Made by a program: the position numbers and the translations under genes. DNA of 64,000 nt from Adineta steineri (Eukaryota > Rotifera > Eurotatoria > Adinetida > Adinetidae): contig CAJNOI010000070.1 in the NCBI GenBank assembly GCA_905250115.1, positions 231,856 through 295,855 on the forward strand, given 5' to 3'. How positions within the stretch are numbered: position 1 is the stretch's first letter; every line of letters begins with the position of its first letter. The notes below the pieces were generated by a model that saw only the letters and a list, made by a program, of their open reading frames with translations, ran no database searches and was not told the origin of the DNA. Below are positions 24,755 through 36,825 of this stretch, one piece after another.

Positions 24755-25246
24755 ATGAGCGAAAATAAAATAATGGATTATGATCAAACAATTAAATTGG
24801 TTAAAGAATGGCGCAAGAAGGGGTAACGTATTGTATTTACAAATGGTTGTTTTGATATTTTTCATTTTGGACATATTGATTATTTAGAAAAAGCTCGTCA
24901 ATTGGGTGATAAATTAATTGTCGCTTTAAATACTGATAAATCAACAAGTCAAATAAAAGGTTCTCAGCGACCTGTTATAAATGAATATGCACGAGCACGT
25001 CATATGGCTGCTTTACAATTCGTCGATCTAGTTATACTTTTTGATGAATTAACTCCAATCATATTAATTGAAGCTATTCAACCAAATATTCTTGTCAAAG
25101 GTAGAGATTATACGAATGAAACTATTATTGGAGCTGATTTTGTTATTCAACATGGAGGAACTGTTCAAACTATTCCTTTGATAAAAGGTTATTCAACAAC
25201 AGCACTTATCAAATCAATTCAGAACGATGTAGATAATAACATATAA
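24755..25246 (+). pseudogene. RfaE2-like (heptose-1-phosphate) nucleotidyltransferase with one in-frame stop
   Basis: The frame opened by ATG at 24755 runs MSENKIMDYDQTIKLVKEWR, KKG, then TAA at 24824-24826, then RIVFTNGCFDIFHFGHIDYL and onward without interruption to TAA at 25244-25246. FTNGCFDxxHxGH is the nucleotide-binding motif of the cytidylyltransferase superfamily; QIKGSQRPVINEYARA, ILVKGRDYTNETIIGAD and IKGYSTTALI match bacterial RfaE domain II, which forms ADP-heptose from heptose-1-phosphate and ATP. The stop sits in GGGGTAACG, where relatives have a Lys; one extra G and one missing A in neighbouring homopolymers would explain it, so an assembly error is as likely as a true mutation. 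It is a single exon and bacterial in type, so transfer is likely. The alternative is a related glycerol-phosphate cytidylyltransferase, which is less likely given the KG-DY motif. Confidence 0.85.
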
Positions 25247-27322
25247 TAAACGAGGAGATTTTTAATTAGAATCTATACATATATGTATCAATTATTTGTT
25301 TGAGTTTATCGTTTTAGATTTGTTGCTACTAAATTTCTAATAAAACTGAAAAAAATGGATAATTTGAAAATAGAAAAACACTCTATATTTCATGATCTTG
25401 ATAATGGTGACCTGTTTAAGTAGTTAATATTGTAAAACAATATAACATATTTCATTCATTGCTACTCAAAAAAGATTTTATTGTAGATTGTCGAAAATAA
25501 TAATATAATATACAAAATAATATGTAAAGAAACAATTTGTATTCATTGAATGTTATAATAGGATAGGATTTCAGTTTTATGGCTGATTATTATTATTGAC
25601 ATTTTCTTAGATAGATAAAAAGTGTTACCGATATAATAATAAACTATTGCGAAGATGTTTGAAATCAATTTAGTTTTGCTGATTCAAAGTGTTATAGTAT
25701 AAAGTAAACTTGAAAAAGATTAAATATTGAAAAGAAGAATCATAAAAATGAATTCATTTAGAAAAGAGAAAAGAAAATGCCATAATAGAACCTGTAAATT
25801 GATTGAATTTAATTATTATGTTATATGGAAAGGTTTTTATAATTTGATATAGATAATATAGAAGGTTGTGAGTGTTCGTATGCGTATTATACTATTCCAT
25901 CAAGGCACCCACACCCATCTTATGTAGTTTGATGCATGATGAATAGGTCTTCATCAAAATAAACATATTCTACCTATATTCTAACTCAATGCCATATTAC
26001 TTTTCAGTTCCTTTCTTTGATCGGTGAAATTCAATATCATTCATCAGATAACCTTTAAATGAGTCATAGAAAAGAGGAACAAAAGAGAAAAATTGAGGTG
26101 ATTGCATATAAACAATAAAATACTAGATGAATGAAAAGAATGGAAGTAGAATAATGATGAGATTAATCGAATCATAGTCGAGTTTCACAATTGAAATCTA
26201 ATATATATGCATTGAATGATTAAACATGTACAGATTAAATTTTTCTACACAATAAGAATGGAGTTGTTGGATACCAATTAAATATAACATTGCTCATATT
26301 TTGATGATATGGGAATCTATCAATAATCAAAAAGCATTATTTAAATTCACACGAAATTTTTTTTTTATTTATTATTCATTTCTCGAAAATATATGCTCCT
26401 AGAATCATCATAATACTGGAAAAATCATAGTTCTTCGTAACAGTAATAGATGTAGCAATAACAGACTAATAGATCATCTGCTTCCGACATTATAATACGG
26501 CAAGAATCACTTTCCTCCGTTGAATGACTCCCTTGTGATGAATCATTATATATATATGTACATAAGATCAAACTATTCATGATTGAGAAAAATATAAATA
26601 TGATATTATTGAGATTTCATTAAAATAATGGTGTCGATAACCTTTAATATAAAGGTCAAAAGTGATATTATTCAAATAGAAAAAAATAAAAAAAACACCT
26701 ATAACATCACTTCTCTTATGATTTATTGGCTGAAACAAAATAACTTGGTAAGAACGAAAGGAGGAAGACGTACACTTCCGAGTGATAGATAAAAGCTGGT
26801 TATTGTTCGACGTATTTTTACTTAGTTTTTTTTTCACTTTATGTAAGTAAAAAGTAATGTATACTTTAGTTTCCCCCCTACTTTGCCTATCTAATCAAGT
26901 AAAAACTAACAACAAAAAAGGTAAATATCAGAATGCATTCTGGATGTCAGAAATTTCCTTATGCTAAAAGTAAACTTTAGTAAAAAGTTTATCCAACGAG
27001 GATTTCAGGTAGTTTAAAAAGCAGCAGTACTAACTATAAGTTTCATTTTAATAAAATCATGAAATGTAACACGAAGTAGTATACTAATGTATGGTTTTGT
27101 TAGAGCGATGATAGCTAAATAGAATTTACTTTTCAAAAGGTATTTTACATTTCAGTTTTCCCATAGAATGAAACATGAAACTTTTCATTATCTCCCATCC
27201 CACCGTGGGAAAAAAGTTTTTTTAATAATTATCTCATCCCATTCCACGGGAAGCTTTATGAATAATCACTACAAAAACAATTTTCTTTTCAGAAGTAGTC
27301 TATTAAAACTAAGCAAAAAAAA
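25247..27322. other. Intergenic stretch with a possible small minus-strand exon
   Basis: Mostly simple AT-rich DNA. A GGTTGTGAGTGT...CACCCACACCCA hairpin lies at 25864-25918. On the minus strand, 26560 down to a TGA at 26425-26427 is open and coding-like (SSQGSHSTEESDSCRIIM, then an acidic and Cys/Tyr-rich tail), but no partner exon or family was recognised, so no gene is called. A GT-rich short palindrome surrounds 27200-27210. Confidence 0.4.
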
Positions 27323-28825
27323 ATGATATTTATTGGTGTTTTGATCATTAACATTTTATCCTTTGATTTGGTCAAATGTGCTATAAATTGGAATGGGAAT
27401 AATTGGGCACATAATTGTGATTTTAGAGAAAATGATCTTTCGAATGCACGAGTTCCTCCAGAACAATGTGGTGGAAAGTGTGCTGCGACTCCTGGGTGTA
27501 CTCATTTTACTTGGACAAACTATTATGGTGGTACCTGTTGGATGAAAAAAGGCTCAGTTTCGAAAAGTGATGCATATGAAAGGCATGGTCAAAAGAGGGT
27601 TTGTGGCGTACAACCTAACTCGGTGGAGCCAATAGCGCCTCCCTCTCCCAGGTAAATTAATATCATATATATATATTACTTTTAAGAGAGTCTGGGTATT
27701 TGCTAAAGGAACAGATTCCCACACCCTCACGATGGTGCAAAATATGAAGTTAGATGAAAAGTAATTGAAACCTGAAAATTCACATCTGACGCTAGTCTTT
27801 GAAAAGTCACTACTTGAGTTTTTAAGTAAATAAATCTCTTTTGAAGTGAGCAGTCAACTAATGATATGGATTCACTCTCTTACATTTAGTCAGATCTGAT
27901 TGAATCACTGCAGATAGCGTCATGTGAACAAACTTCGACGTAGCTAATTTATAGAAAACAAAAGAGAATAAGTCAATAGTTGGAATCCATAAATTTTTTA
28001 GAACAAATTTTAGTATCTTAAATATTTTTATAATATTAAATACAACTATAAACAATAGATATGACAATTTATGATTTCTATTGTAGCACAAGTAAACGGG
28101 GTATCGCATGGCCAATGGAAAACAAACAAGATTCACCTAACGTATTTTCTGGTGGAAAAATCTCCTGGATTTATAATTGGTCACCTTACAAAAACAACGT
28201 TGCTGGAATGGAATTTGTTCCTATGTTATGGAGCACAAATAGAGGTCACGATGGAAATAAATTCTTGAGTCAGGCGAAAGGTGCACGTGTTGTACTCGGT
28301 TTCAATGAACCCGAACGTGGCGAACAAGCAAATATGGATCCGGCTTGGGCAGCACGCGCTTGGAAACAATATATTGAACCTTTGAGAGCTCATGGCGCTC
28401 GATTGGGTTCACCGGCGATAGCATCTACGAACGAAGGTTTGAATTGGATGCAACAATTTTTGAATGAATTAAATAAAGTCGGTGGACGAATCGATTTTCT
28501 CGCTTTGCACTGGTATGGTCGAGGCTCGGATAATTTCATCAATTGGATTACTGCGGTTCGTCAACGTTTTGGTAATAGATATCCTGTTTGGGTTACAGAA
28601 TTCGGGTGCACATCTTGGAATCCAAGTCAACCGGTTTCACAACATGAAGTAAATGAGTTCATGAGGCAGAGTATTGCGAAACTCGACTCATTGAGTTGGG
28701 TCGAACGATATGCTTGGTTCGGTGCACAGCGTCATTTAGATGCAGCACTTGGTTCGACCAATTGTTTGATTGGATCCAATGGGCAACTATCTAAATTAGG
28801 TAGAAAATATGTACATGAACTTTAA
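27323..28825 (+). CDS. Secreted GH128-type beta-1,3-glucanase with N-terminal Apple/PAN-like domain
   Basis: Two exons, 27323-27651 and 28087-28825, give 355 aa in frame. Residues 1-20 (MIFIGVLIINILSFDLVKCA) form a signal peptide. Residues 20-95 are Cys-rich with WAHNCDF, QCGGKCAATPGCTHFTW and GTCWMKKGSVSKSDA, an Apple/PAN-like carbohydrate- or protein-binding module. A proline-rich linker precedes the catalytic domain: KRGIAWPME, VPMLWS, VVLGFNEPERGEQANMDP (acid/base Glu), DFLALHWYG and PVWVTEFGCTSWNP (nucleophile Glu), ending in WFGA. This is the Asl1-like/GH128 fold found mainly in fungi, bacteria and plants, where it cleaves beta-1,3-glucan. In a rotifer it could digest food or fungal walls. 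Horizontal origin is inferred. The 435-bp intron carries CCCACACCCTCAC at 27718. Confidence 0.9.
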
Positions 28826-30093
28826 AAAAGTGCCACTACAATAACTCTAAAGAACATATCTATGAATATTAATCGAACATTTTCCTAAATAAATTGCTTT
28901 TGTTTTTGATTCGCAACGTAGGAGATGGTATGGGTGTGATTGATGACCATTACCATCTATAACTGTGATCCGACGTACTACTTTTCGTGATTAGTAGAAA
29001 CACTTTTCATTTAGCACCGATGGGGCACGGTAAGAATCATATTTTGAAAGAATTCGCAACTGCATTTCTAAGACTGTACTCAGATAGAAAAAAGAATGTA
29101 ATCGATCTTGAGGGTGTGGGTGTAAATCAGTTGCAAATATAATACCCACACTCGCACTGTGTTCATACATATTGATGATCTTTCAAGTATTATATCATCA
29201 ATTTTATTCATAGATATTAATCACTAAAGTTTACACTTCATAACGATTATGTAAAACATGAGTGGCGTCAATCATTTTTCAACGACAAAAAAAAGAATGT
29301 ATTTTGTTGCAACTAACGAGATTGTTGCGCAAGAATAATGTAAGATTTTACATAAACTATAGTGTACATTTCTACATCATGTTTTCTTTAAATTCTTTTT
29401 CATTTTAACAAAAATACTGTTGCTCTGGCAGGCTAATGTTACCATCAGCCCGCACAATTTCGTCATTGCAACACATTTATATGATCGAAAGAGATCAATT
29501 ACCTCTTGGTAGTTGTAATAAGTAACTTTCTTAATCATGTGTGGAGCACATTATGTGTTTTTTTGTTTTTACACATACTATATGGAAAGAATGAAAAAAA
29601 AATAGGGTTATTCGAGTAACAGATCATCTATTTTTTGACCATTTACTTTTGAAAACAATAATTCATTTTACATATTTTTGTTTGCAACTCTTACCTCAGA
29701 TAAGATACTTTTCAATTCAAAGTGTTTATTTAACTTTCTTGCGATAGTTGTAAGGATATACTCGTAGGTTTTATTATTGATATAAAGCAATAACAGTGAT
29801 ATATTTTCAAAGAATCTATTTACAGAAAGAACTTCTCATTATTAACTCAACGAACTGAGAATCGTCATTTTCTTGGATATTAATCGCTGATGGTGATAGA
29901 TAGATAAAAGAGCAATAACATTCTATCATAATTCTGTGTATGACTCATTGCAGTTTATAAAGGTAGTGGACGACGTAGTACTTGATACGAGTCCAAGTGA
30001 CATGTGTAAAGATAAAGTTGGTATCGTGCTCTACACATTATTGAGAAAAGATGCGTATGACAACTTACCAAGACATTGTGAGTCAAAAAAAAG
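28826..30093. other. Intergenic stretch with a telomere-like hairpin
   Basis: No gene seen. An AATAAA-type signal near 28888 fits the end of the glucanase transcript. A hairpin GAGGGTGTGGGTGT (29110-29123) with ACCCACACTCGCAC (29144-29157) belongs to the dispersed family described in the findings. Confidence 0.55.
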
Positions 30094-30888
30094 ATGATTT
30101 TATTAGTAGTAAAAATTAATCGAAAGTTACAAAAAATGATTAAAAAATCCAAAGTTGACGATACAATTGCACGAGATTTATTAAATCGTTTACAAAAATC
30201 ACGTATTACACTTGGTATCCTTAGAAAAACTGGTATTGGAAGAACAGTGAATAGTCTACGACGACTTATTGCAAATGAAGATTTATCAACTCTAGCTAAG
30301 AGTTTATTAAGAAAGTGGAAAAAACTTATACTAGAATCTTCATCCGTATCAACAAATAGTAATTATAATAGACAACAATCGCAAGAAACTAATACAAATA
30401 CTAGCAAAACTGTTGAACATCAAAGTTCCCAAACAACATCAGATGGTGATAAAGCATCACACATCTATGATAAAATTCAATTAAAATCTCGTGAACTTAT
30501 TACAGCTGATCCTATGGAATTCGCTGCTCGAGTTGAAGATGTTATTTTTAAAGAATTAAAAGACATAGGTGTTAAATATGAGAATCGTGTTCGTCGGCGA
30601 ATATCAAATTTAAAAGATTTAAAAAATCTCAATCTTCGTACCAATGTTCTTCTACGTATTATTACACTAGAACTTTTAGCTGTACTTACTGCTCAAGAAA
30701 TGGCAAGTGATACATTAGAAGAAGAAGAAGAAAGTGCTCTTAATGAAGATATTGATACTGATCTTATTCAATGTGAAAGAAATAAACAAAATATTTGTGG
30801 ATATACAAAACCTCAAACACATAGTGCTAATGAGCCAATGAGTTCATTTGTTTTTTGTAAAAATTGTGGTCATCGATGTGAAACGTAG
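30094..30888 (+). CDS. TFIIS-like transcription elongation factor with altered zinc ribbon
   Basis: An intronless 264-aa protein. Residues about 10-80 match the TFIIS N-terminal LW domain (ITLGILRKTGIGRTVNSLRR, LAKSLLRKWKKLI). A Ser/Thr/Gln-rich linker follows. Residues about 125-215 match the Pol II-binding central domain (YENRVRRRISNLKDLKNLNL, QEMASDTL). The C-terminal zinc ribbon is changed: the first CxxC reads CERN, and the invariant acidic pair of the RSADEPMT hairpin reads HSANEPMSSF (Asn246-Glu247). In TFIIS this Asp-Glu pair enters the polymerase active site and supports transcript cleavage. The second CxxC (CKNC) is kept. The protein probably binds Pol II but may not stimulate cleavage. 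Polyadenylation signals lie at about 30964-30972. Confidence 0.88.
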   Translation: MILLVVKINRKLQKMIKKSKVDDTIARDLLNRLQKSRITLGILRKTGIGRTVNSLRRLIANEDLSTLAKSLLRKWKKLILESSSVSTNSNYNRQQSQETNTNTSKTVEHQSSQTTSDGDKASHIYDKIQLKSRELITADPMEFAARVEDVIFKELKDIGVKYENRVRRRISNLKDLKNLNLRTNVLLRIITLELLAVLTAQEMASDTLEEEEESALNEDIDTDLIQCERNKQNICGYTKPQTHSANEPMSSFVFCKNCGHRCET

Positions 30889-31371
30889 ATTGTGTTACCT
30901 AATAACAAAAAAACTGAGTAATTCCATGCATTAGTTTGATGTACATCTCTTGTCAATTTCATAAAATAAATAAAAAGATTATGTAAAAGATGTTTATATT
31001 GAGGAAGAGAAAAACATATAGTCTACCAAATCATTTTGAAAGTGTGAATACGGGAGAAGAGGATATGAATGGCATTGTATTCTTGTAGAAAAATGTAAAG
31101 AAAGGAATATATCAAATATCTATCAGCGATTATTTCTTAAAATAAAACAAAATAAGTTTGCATATGAGAACTATCATTACCGTATGTGAATCGATATAAC
31201 TTTCAAAAAGTGATCACCATTATCGAGCGCCCTCTGCTCATTTATTCTTTTCGCAAAAGAAGGTTGATTGCATTTTTTATCCAATTGACAATCACTTGAA
31301 TATACATAATTTATTTTCGATTTTAAAGAATATCTATTATTACTATTCTAAATTTACTTAGTAAATCATCA
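30889..31371. other. Short intergenic stretch
   Basis: AT-rich with no recognised gene. It contains the polyadenylation region of the TFIIS-like gene and the presumed promoter or 5' UTR of the small gene at 31372. Confidence 0.5.
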
Positions 31372-31752
31372 ATGAGCAAAAAAATTTCCATGTGGTCGTT
31401 TATTATTAACTAAAGATGGTCGCATAAAAAAACTTAATCTTGAGAATGATGGTAGTACACGTTCTTGTGAATGGCCTGATGATCAAATGACTTACGATGA
31501 GGTTCATAATCAACATCTGACCGTTTATTCTTTTAGTAAAATAAAACTACAAATCATTATCTCACTCTAATATTTTTTATTATTCTAGCTGATAAAAAAC
31601 ATCAAACATCATTGTATGATTTTGAACATCAGCCACTCGATGTTAAACAATTTGAAACATTTGCTGATTATATAAGCAAATATGGTTTGAACAGAAATAG
31701 TACAGTTGTATATCTATATACATCTGAAGTTATGAAATTGACAAATAATTAG
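31372..31752 (+). pseudogene. Small unknown two-exon gene with an apparent homopolymer frameshift
   Basis: ATG at 31372 starts MSKK and then runs into a seven-A tract (31378-31384). One frame over, the sequence reads FPCGRLLLTKDGRIKKLNLE, DGSTRSCEWPDDQMTYDEV and HLTVYSF to a donor at 31536. An acceptor at 31588 joins it in frame to DKKHQTSLYDFEHQPLDVKQ, FETFADYISKYG and STVVYLYTSEVMKL, ending at TAG 31750-31752. The product would be about 108 aa. The frame conservation across the 53-bp intron argues for a real gene, and the break at a homopolymer argues for a sequencing error or a recent mutation. The family was not recognised. It is acidic in the middle and has no signal peptide or membrane segment. 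Confidence 0.6.
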
Positions 31753-32937
31753 CTTATTTCGAGAGAAAGAATTGAATTTCATGGAATCTGAAAGAATGTT
31801 ATCTAGATAGAATTTTAATTAACACATACTAAAAATACTTACCATGTAGAGATAAAGAAAGAATTTCTTTCTTCTTAGAATTCGTTGTCGCTACACATTT
31901 ATAATTACTTAGGGGTATCCAAAAGTAATGGTTAATGTACCTTATTTTCGTAAAGAAAGCTTGAGAAAACGAAACTGTATTTTTCTATGCTATTTGATCA
32001 TACTTCAACTAATATCATAATAATCAGAGTTCGATAAGAGCTATTTTTATGTAAAACTTACTTAATAGGTAGGCCATGGCGAATCGCCACGTTTCTAATA
32101 AATTTTATTGAAAAATGAAATATATCACAAAATCTCGCGTGAGTAACTCTACAATCTACAATGTAAAATTTATTTTAATTATATACCTTTTTGCTTTTAA
32201 AAAAGCAAACAATGAAGTCGACCGTTGTTTGTAAATTATAGAGCTTTGCAAGCTGCATCTCGCAGTATATTTTGTTGTATTTAAAAAACGTGTTAAATGA
32301 TAAAAATATGAGGTAAACAAAGAATACTCTTCGTTTTTATAGAAAAGAATGATTTTTTCGTAACGGCGAAAACGTACCATCGATGTTCTCTTACATTGTT
32401 AAAGCTTATTGATGACTAACCTCTATTTATTAATTGACATTTCACTACTCTGCTAAGAACATTTATATTTACTTAATATTAAAAATTTCAACAAAACTTT
32501 GCCACTATGGGTGAGCATAATATGAACACAATACCCACACCCTCAAGATTTTCCTATAAACTTATTAGTTTTCTATGAATGATGTGCAGATATCGATAAC
32601 CAACTTAATCTTTGATAGTATGTTTGTCACGGTTTGTAATGAATGGGGGATCCACATTTTTAATCGTATACTTCAATACTACTTTTAGTTTCTGTTTCAC
32701 AAAATAACGACAATATTCATCGAAAATATTTTTTCAATTGTAAAATATTCGTCTTTTGAAATGATCTTGCAATTCTAGAGGAAAACGTTTAGGCCACCGA
32801 AAAATATTTATATTATTTATGAGAGTTCGTCAATGTCATTTGAAGGCAGCCATTCAGAACCAAAAAATAGATTAAAAGAAGATTGATCGTAAGTAATGAA
32901 GGATAGAGTTAGTATTGTTTTTGTCGACTATTTTGTT
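31753..32937. other. Intergenic stretch
   Basis: No gene seen. It contains a GGGTGAG...ACCCACACCCTCA pair at 32509-32545 of the dispersed hairpin family and simple AT-rich sequence. Confidence 0.5.
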
Positions 32938-35900
32938 CTAGACGCGTAGAAAGAAGAGTAGAGGTGCATATAATATGTCGAGAATAGCAATGACAACCAA
33001 CGTCCATTGGAATCCGATGATACGCACCAAGTATCCACCAATTGGAGGACCTATTCATAAAATAAAATAAAATATTTCAAGATGTTGTTCTCTCAGAACA
33101 AGCAGTTTCTCAGATGACTCATGATCGTAATATAAAAGTCAGGTAGAGGCTAGATCGATGTTCAATTGAAGTGAAAAGTACGATGACTATTCCAGAGATA
33201 CTATATAAAGAATTTTCATAGTGAATCATTGAAGAATTAATTAAAAAATAATTCACAGGAATATTGAATAAAGAAAAGATGAATTAGAAACAATGATCAA
33301 TCTATGCTTGTCGTTTCATTAGAAAATAATGCTAAAAAAATGTTTTTTAAAAACATACCGAACATGAATGATAAGCAAAGTGCTGTTTCAAATAAAGCAA
33401 AAGCATTGCCATAGTCCGAAGGTGAATGTCGCATATCGACTAGCGCTGCTAGAGTCGGTCCCATTGATGACATGACCATACCGATTGCCACACCCAATAC
33501 ACATTGTGGTACAATTAGTAGTGTCAACGAGTGTGCCAGAGGTATCTATGTATACGAATGCAGAAAAGTATTTGTTAGTAAAACAGAAAACAGGTAATAT
33601 ATGTGGACTTGCAATCATAGAAAAGAACAAGTTGAGAGTGTGGCTGATTTCAATAATTCTAGGGTTGTACTACCTTAAAATTTCGAGAACTATTGGGATA
33701 GTATTCACTCAAAGATGTGCGCACTATTTCATTTATTCAGAATTTTGAACTAATTACAGTACTGAATCTTCTTGGTGAACAGTGTAAAAGAGTCTATTAC
33801 AAGTCAAATACTTGCAACACATAATAAATACAAAGCTACTGACACAAGAACTATTATTCTAATTAGTCGAAACATCATATAATAAAGAAATTCTTAGAAG
33901 TTTAACATTCGAAGAGAAAATCTTTGTCCAAACTATGTCAGTCATTGCCTTCTTCACAAACGTTCTTACCAATATGAAAGCGAGAGCCGCGATGCACAAA
34001 CCCATCATTCCACAAAGCCATCTACGAATAAGTGACATAGAATTTTTTAAATGTATTTTGAAATTGTACTTACCGTTGAAGACGATAGCCAAGCGAGCCA
34101 AAAATATTCTGACTAATGAAGAGTGCAATACTAAGCGGTAGAAATGCTAATCCTAATGAAGAGAAAAGATGAAATGAATGACGATCAATTCTTAGTGACA
34201 CAAAACACACCTTGTTCTGCTGATGTCGCCGATGCCATAGTGACCATCATATGAATTGGCAGTGTGGCCTCGATAATTGCCACGCCAAGGAGAACCATCA
34301 TACTTGCGCCTAAAGTACACTTCAAGCAAGTTGATAAGAAACATGTGTATGATTTTTACCAATAGCGATGCATATTAATGGATCTCGAGCAAGACTGAAC
34401 ATGGATGAAGAGCGAGGAACAGGAGTTTCTTCAATTAATTTTTCCTTCTCTGGAGTCGATTCGGTTGATACGATGCTCAAGCGAAGTACTAAATGAAACG
34501 TATGAATGCGATAGATAATCAAATATAAATATCTACTTACATCCATCGACAAGAGCTATTCCAGCAAGAATGAGAAACGGAACTGCTTTTCCATAGTAAT
34601 GATACAGGATACCACCGAAAACAGGCCCGACTTATCGTACAATGATGAAATATTAATTGTAAAAACGAACAAATAAGAAAATGAGTATTTTACTCACCAG
34701 CTACACCTAATGCGACACCACTCGTAGCATGGCCGATCATTTTGCCTCGTTCCTGATCGTCGCGAAAGTGATCGGCGATCATGCTTGTACCTTCAATTCC
34801 GTATATTTATGCGAAAGCATTGAACAAAATTTCATATTTCTTACCTGATACGGATGAAAATGATGAGCCGATACCTTGAATCCCACGCGAAATAAACAGT
34901 AGCACGTAGGTATTGGCAAAAGCAAACACTATACACAAATATACATTTTAATAGCAGTGAAAATTTTTAAAAGACAATGTCAACTGTAGATAAACTTAAT
35001 ACGCAGATTGATTTTATTTATAGACAGTATTAAAATTTACTTTTCAAAAAGTTTCGGTCAAAAAAAAAAGAGAGGGGGTTCTATTAAGTCTACCAGAAAT
35101 TGACATAGTCTTTTAAAAATTGAGATTTGTATTATCAAAAGTCGCCCGTGAAATGATGTTCAGTACGTACTGAGAATCGATATAAACATGACGGCAAATC
35201 CAAACAGCATTGGTATCGTATATCCGATTCTGGAAGAAAATATGCCATGTATGTCTCGATATCAATTAGTGAATAAATAGCGTTACTTACCGAGCAGTGA
35301 GGATACCGACAATAGGATTTGCAATCAACTAGAAACAAAAATTCATGAGACAAGAAATCGTACTTTTGGATCTATATTCCGCTAACTGCTGTGAATCAGT
35401 GAAATATGTATCATTCTCTCAATTCTTACTTTTATATAATTTGTGAATTTCGAAAAAACACTTGAAATATTTTGAAAACCGAGTAACAATAGAACGATGG
35501 GTAGCGATATGTAAGAAGACTGAATATATTTGAGTCAAATGAAACAAATTTAAAATATGAATTGCTCATGGCTTGTACTAAGTGAGATATTCGAATTATT
35601 AGATATTTATATAATATATTGGAATGAGAATTTATGTCTCTTATTGTGCAGTGGTTATATAGAGCTTGCCAATAGTACAAAGAAAACTGTTTTAAACTTG
35701 GAAAAAAAGATTCTTAAATCTGTTTAGTATAAAAAATCCTAGTTCCCATCGTCGTTAAAGATAAGAGAAAGTTTTGACTTTTATAAGAACTTGTATAGTA
35801 TTTTTTTTCTAAGTTTTAAGCACAATCTTCCTTATGTAACTCGACGAGTTCTATACGATCATTACAAAATAAAAAGCATAAATTCTCATGAATTTTTGGA

Positions 35901-36825
35901 TTATCAATATCCACCATATACTCTAAATATCTAAATGTGACTCGAATACATTCAAACAAATCATTCCATTGTAAGTTATTTCCAGATAAAAATTAAAGTT
36001 ATTAGATCACCTATTTCTAAACTGCAGTATAATGATCGAATTCTACTACCTGCATAAATGACTTGGAGCCATACATTAGACCGAGGAGTTCATTTTCCTA
36101 AAGAATAAAAACATGTTTAATAATAAAAACAATTGAATAGTTCTTCATGATTTGCAGACTCGAATAAGTTCGCGTGAAATTTCCTTGTCTTGCAGTTCGA
36201 TCGATTGTTGTGTGCTATTTAAAGTGAACACAGAACAATCACGTGTCAGGTTCCGTTTCGTCGAAAGATTAAATGCCAAGTGTTGGGACTGCTTCGTATT
36301 TGTTTGATTATTTATGGTGGTCGACAGACAAATGTCACGTAATGACTGTCCATATGTCACATGACTGATTTGAAATAAATAGTCAGGCATAATTGGGACT
36401 AGAAGCATAAAATTTTTGTAGAGCTAGTCAAGAAGGTATGCTTTCTACATCATCAAATGAAGTCGACCTTCGCATTAAATATATTTCTTTTTCTCACATA
36501 TTGAAAGAAAACTGAGAAATAAGTTTTTCTCATTAAGAAATGATATGATTCTGACTCGATGAAAATTGAGATAAGATTCTTTAAACTTTAGCGTCTTACT
36601 GTTTCCTAGGAAAAAGAGACATCTGCTAGCCTTAATAAAAAGAAACAAAAAACACTTGCTTCTTTTCATAACATTATCACGAAGAATTCAATCAAAGATT
36701 TAAATACACTTACTGACACATGTAAACAGGATACTGTCGAGGAAGAAAGCCACGAATACAATAAAAACGATTAGTCGACGTGAACTTCGCCATTGGTTAT
36801 GAAAATTCTGCAAATTAGTTTTCAT
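32938..36825 (-). CDS. SLC18-like vesicular amine/acetylcholine transporter (MFS), 14 exons
   Basis: Exons (plus coordinates, 5' to 3' on minus): 36714-36825, 36160-36398, 36050-36097, 35291-35328, 35171-35229, 34845-34928, 34698-34790, 34541-34630, 34360-34488, 34211-34309, 34074-34152, 33970-34021, 33359-33545, 32938-33050. They total 1422 nt, 473 aa, in frame; the exon 2 donor (GTCTGC) is the weakest call. Landmarks in VMAT/VAChT order: [19 protein letters not shown] (TM1 with the conserved Asp), PIMPDYLF, a luminal loop with N-glycosylation sequons, [15 protein letters not shown] (conserved Lys), [62 protein letters not shown] and [16 protein letters not shown]. The family loads monoamines or acetylcholine into vesicles by proton exchange. 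The TM11 Asp of VMATs is Glu here (FETALC). It follows the UGT gene by 19 nt. Confidence 0.9.

Noticed and set aside
26425..26560. Coding-like minus-strand terminal exon
   Set aside because: Acidic Ser-rich and Cys/Tyr tail looks plausible but no partner exon or family was found, so it is only noted in the intergenic entry.
33485..33748. Plus-strand ORF over the SLC18 exon
   Set aside because: Shadow of exon 13 of the minus-strand transporter.
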